The notes under the pieces: model-generated
Told to the model about the DNA's origin: nothing
Database searches by the model: none
The model's input: the letters and a program-made list of their open reading frames with translations, nothing else
Shown here: positions 62,690 through 64,000 of the stretch, in pieces
Layout: each line of letters opens with the position of its first letter
How positions within the stretch are numbered: the stretch's first letter is position 1
Source: UBA6912 sp963792895
Lineage (GTDB): Bacteria; Actinomycetota; Acidimicrobiia; Spongiisociales; UBA5794
Direction: 5' to 3'
NCBI GenBank assembly: GCA_963792895.1
Contig: CAWBYA010000003.1
Coordinates: 1-64,000 of the forward strand
Length of the DNA stretch: 64,000 bases
Position numbers and translations under genes: made by a program

Positions 62690-62949
62690 CGCTCACAACC
62701 TCTGTGCAGGGGAGCCGGCATGGTACCTGCCCCTCGAGCGTCGCCTCCCGACGAGGGTTCCTGCGGCGATCGGCCCCCGGGACACCTGGAGACCCACCCA
62801 GAGCCCGGCTCTCGGTCGGGCCTCCACTCGGGGTGAAAGCGAACGTCGATCTCGCTCGGGTCGATCGGGTCGATGCGTCGGGTGCCCACCGCCGAGGTCG
62901 GCGTTGGAGCAGTCGTGGAAGAGGTCTGCTCCGTGGGTTGAACGTCCTC

Positions 62950-62987
62950 TTGACAAACGTACGATATATTCCGACAATACGGGATAT
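62950..62987 (+). promoter_or_regulatory. Consensus promoter with overlapping palindromic operator, leaderless
   Basis: TTGACA (62950-62955), a 17-nt spacer and GACAAT (62973-62978) end 7 nt before the ATG of the ArsR-type gene. An imperfect 22-bp palindrome, ATATTCCG-ACAATA-CGGGATAT (62966-62987), covers the -10 and the start, a fitting site for autorepression. This AT-rich patch is unusual for the window. Confidence 0.75.
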
Positions 62988-63573
62988 GCCGACCATTGCA
63001 AACGTCGAGTCCCAGCCCGTAGGCGGACCGGACTACGAGCTCGACGCAGTCGTGGAAGCCTCCACATCCAGGCAACTCAAAGCCCTCGGGGATGAGATGC
63101 GGCGGTCGATTCTCGACTTGCTCCACGACCGGGCGGCGACGACCAGCCACCTCGCAGAAGCGCTCGGCAGACCGAAGGGCACGGTCGGGTACCACCTGAA
63201 GGTGTTGGAGGGCGCCGGGCTGATCCGGGTCGTGCGCACCCGCCCGGTGAGGGCGATGACCGAGAAGTACTACGGCCGAGTCGCCCGCACGATCGTCGTC
63301 AAGGCGCAGGGGGACGGCGAAGCGGCGTTCCCGATGCTCGCCGAGGCCATCGCCGAGGCGCGTGTGCTCGGTCCCGACGATCCGTTGCCGATGTTCACAC
63401 TGCGCAAGGTACGGATCTCGGAGGACCGGGCGGTCGAGTTCGCCGGGCGCCTCGTGGATCTCGCCGAGGAGTTCGTCACGCAGCCGCGCGAAGGCGACGT
63501 GATCTATGGGCTCATCGCCGGCGTGTACCCGACGGATCGGCCGACGCTGAAGGCGAAGGAGAGCCGGTCGTGA
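62986..63573 (+). CDS. ArsR-type winged-helix regulator
   Basis: A 195-residue regulator. The wHTH is TSRQLKALGDEMRRSILDLLHDRAATTSHLAEALGRPKGTVGYHLKVLEGAGLIRVVRTRPVRAMTEKYY in sequence, the ArsR/HTH_20 type without metal-site cysteines. The C-terminal domain (about 105-195) may bind a ligand. Its stop overlaps the MFS start as GTGA, so it probably controls the exporter. Confidence 0.9.
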   Translation: MPTIANVESQPVGGPDYELDAVVEASTSRQLKALGDEMRRSILDLLHDRAATTSHLAEALGRPKGTVGYHLKVLEGAGLIRVVRTRPVRAMTEKYYGRVARTIVVKAQGDGEAAFPMLAEAIAEARVLGPDDPLPMFTLRKVRISEDRAVEFAGRLVDLAEEFVTQPREGDVIYGLIAGVYPTDRPTLKAKESRS

Positions 63574-64000
63574 CGGACGCCTCCTCAGAGACCGGATCCA
63601 GGGTCAAGCTGGGTGCCAATTATCTGAAGCTGTGGACGGCCAGCGTGATCTCCAACCTGGGTGACGGGGTCGCCCAAATCGCCTACCCCTGGCTTGCGTC
63701 CGCCGTCACCCGCAACCCCATCCTGATAGCGCTCATCGCAGTCGCCCAGCGACTTCCTTGGCTCGTGTTCACGCTGCCCGCCGGAGTCATCACGGACCGG
63801 GTCGACCGACGGAAGATCATGGTCTCGATGGACGTCGTGCGAGCCGTCGTCACGATCGGGGTGGCAATGGCTGTCGTCGGCCAGACGTCGCGGCTGCCAA
63901 GTCCCGCTGACATCGGCGGCGGTATCGACACAGCGACGAACGCCACGCTCTACACGATCCTCGTCGCTGCCGCGCTCCTTCTCGGCTTCGCCGAGGTGCT
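63570..64000 (+). CDS. Major facilitator superfamily exporter, 5-prime part (cut by the window end)
   Basis: The frame is open from GTG 63570 to the window edge (143 codons). It begins with LWTASVISNLGDGVAQIAYPWLA (helix 1), then LIALIAVAQRLPWLVFTLPAGVITDRVDRRKIMVSMDVVRAVVTI, with the motif-A-like DRVDRR loop, and a further helix LYTILVAAALLLGFAEV. This pattern fits MFS_3 drug exporters. It is translationally coupled to the ArsR-type regulator. Confidence 0.85.
   Translation, partial: MTDASSETGSRVKLGANYLKLWTASVISNLGDGVAQIAYPWLASAVTRNPILIALIAVAQRLPWLVFTLPAGVITDRVDRRKIMVSMDVVRAVVTIGVAMAVVGQTSRLPSPADIGGGIDTATNATLYTILVAAALLLGFAEV

Noticed and set aside
62690..62949. Possible T-box or leader peptide before leuC
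   Set aside because: No T-box consensus and no Leu-codon run in a small frame with a start signal were found.
1..64000. CRISPR arrays, insertion sequences, replication origin
   Set aside because: No regularly spaced repeats beyond the two small tandem sets, no transposase-like protein, and no DnaA-box cluster was seen.

Overview
The window is high-GC, gene-dense DNA that looks like an actinobacterium, probably from an uncultured lineage such as Acidimicrobiia. The lineage is an inference from gene content: a DUF3039 protein, two deazaflavin-dependent nitroreductase-type proteins, a WS/DGAT acyltransferase, an Eis-like acetyltransferase and a TipA-like MerR regulator, plus many genes whose -10 box lies only 6-7 nt before the start codon (leaderless). 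I see no rRNA, tRNA, CRISPR array, insertion sequence or prophage.

Layout. 1-548 is the C-terminal end of a rhomboid/TPR protein that meets, at a sharp junction near 550, an OmpR-type response regulator lacking its N-terminus, followed by its histidine kinase and a small exported protein. 3.4-9.8 kb is a sugar region: xylB, a mutarotase-like gene and xylA on the minus strand, divergent from a GH1 beta-glucosidase and a glycerate kinase, with a LacI-type palindrome in the divergent promoter region. 9.8-16.3 kb holds lhgO, a putative secreted protein, a nitroreductase-like protein, a cupin, an Eis-like acetyltransferase and a molybdopterin oxidoreductase. 16.3-21.7 kb carries an ECF sigma factor with a membrane partner, facing a truncated PadR regulator and a fused MacB-like ABC transporter. 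21.9-28.7 kb has a thioesterase, DUF3039, an exported beta-helix protein, a vanadium-haloperoxidase-like protein, a ferredoxin/CDGSH fusion and a NUDIX hydrolase. 28.8-31.8 kb is a tldD-tldE-DUF2007 operon. 32.1-37.3 kb (minus strand) encodes an AlkD-like protein, a DPE2-like 4-alpha-glucanotransferase and a phytoene-desaturase-like oxidoreductase.

37.4-44.5 kb is a complete System I cytochrome c maturation locus (ccmABCDEFH, a ccmI-like TPR gene and a ccmG/resA-type thioredoxin) divergent from a thioredoxin with a histidine-rich tail. 44.5-50.3 kb has a membrane protein, a PspC protein, a 711-bp gene-free stretch, a methyltransferase, an SRPBCC protein, a TipA-like MerR regulator with a textbook autoregulatory promoter, 61-bp palindromic tandem repeats, an SDR and a DUF1684 protein. 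50.4-60.5 kb carries an M1 aminopeptidase, hutH, several small or enzymatic proteins, CBS-BON and WS/DGAT. The window ends with leuCD and a divergent ArsR-MFS pair cut by the window edge.

A striking global feature is about 22 single-base frameshifts in otherwise well-conserved genes, mostly +1 insertions and often in G or C runs; six lie in ccmF alone. This pattern fits uncorrected noisy long reads better than real gene decay. Gene spans below give the inferred intact gene and name the break.
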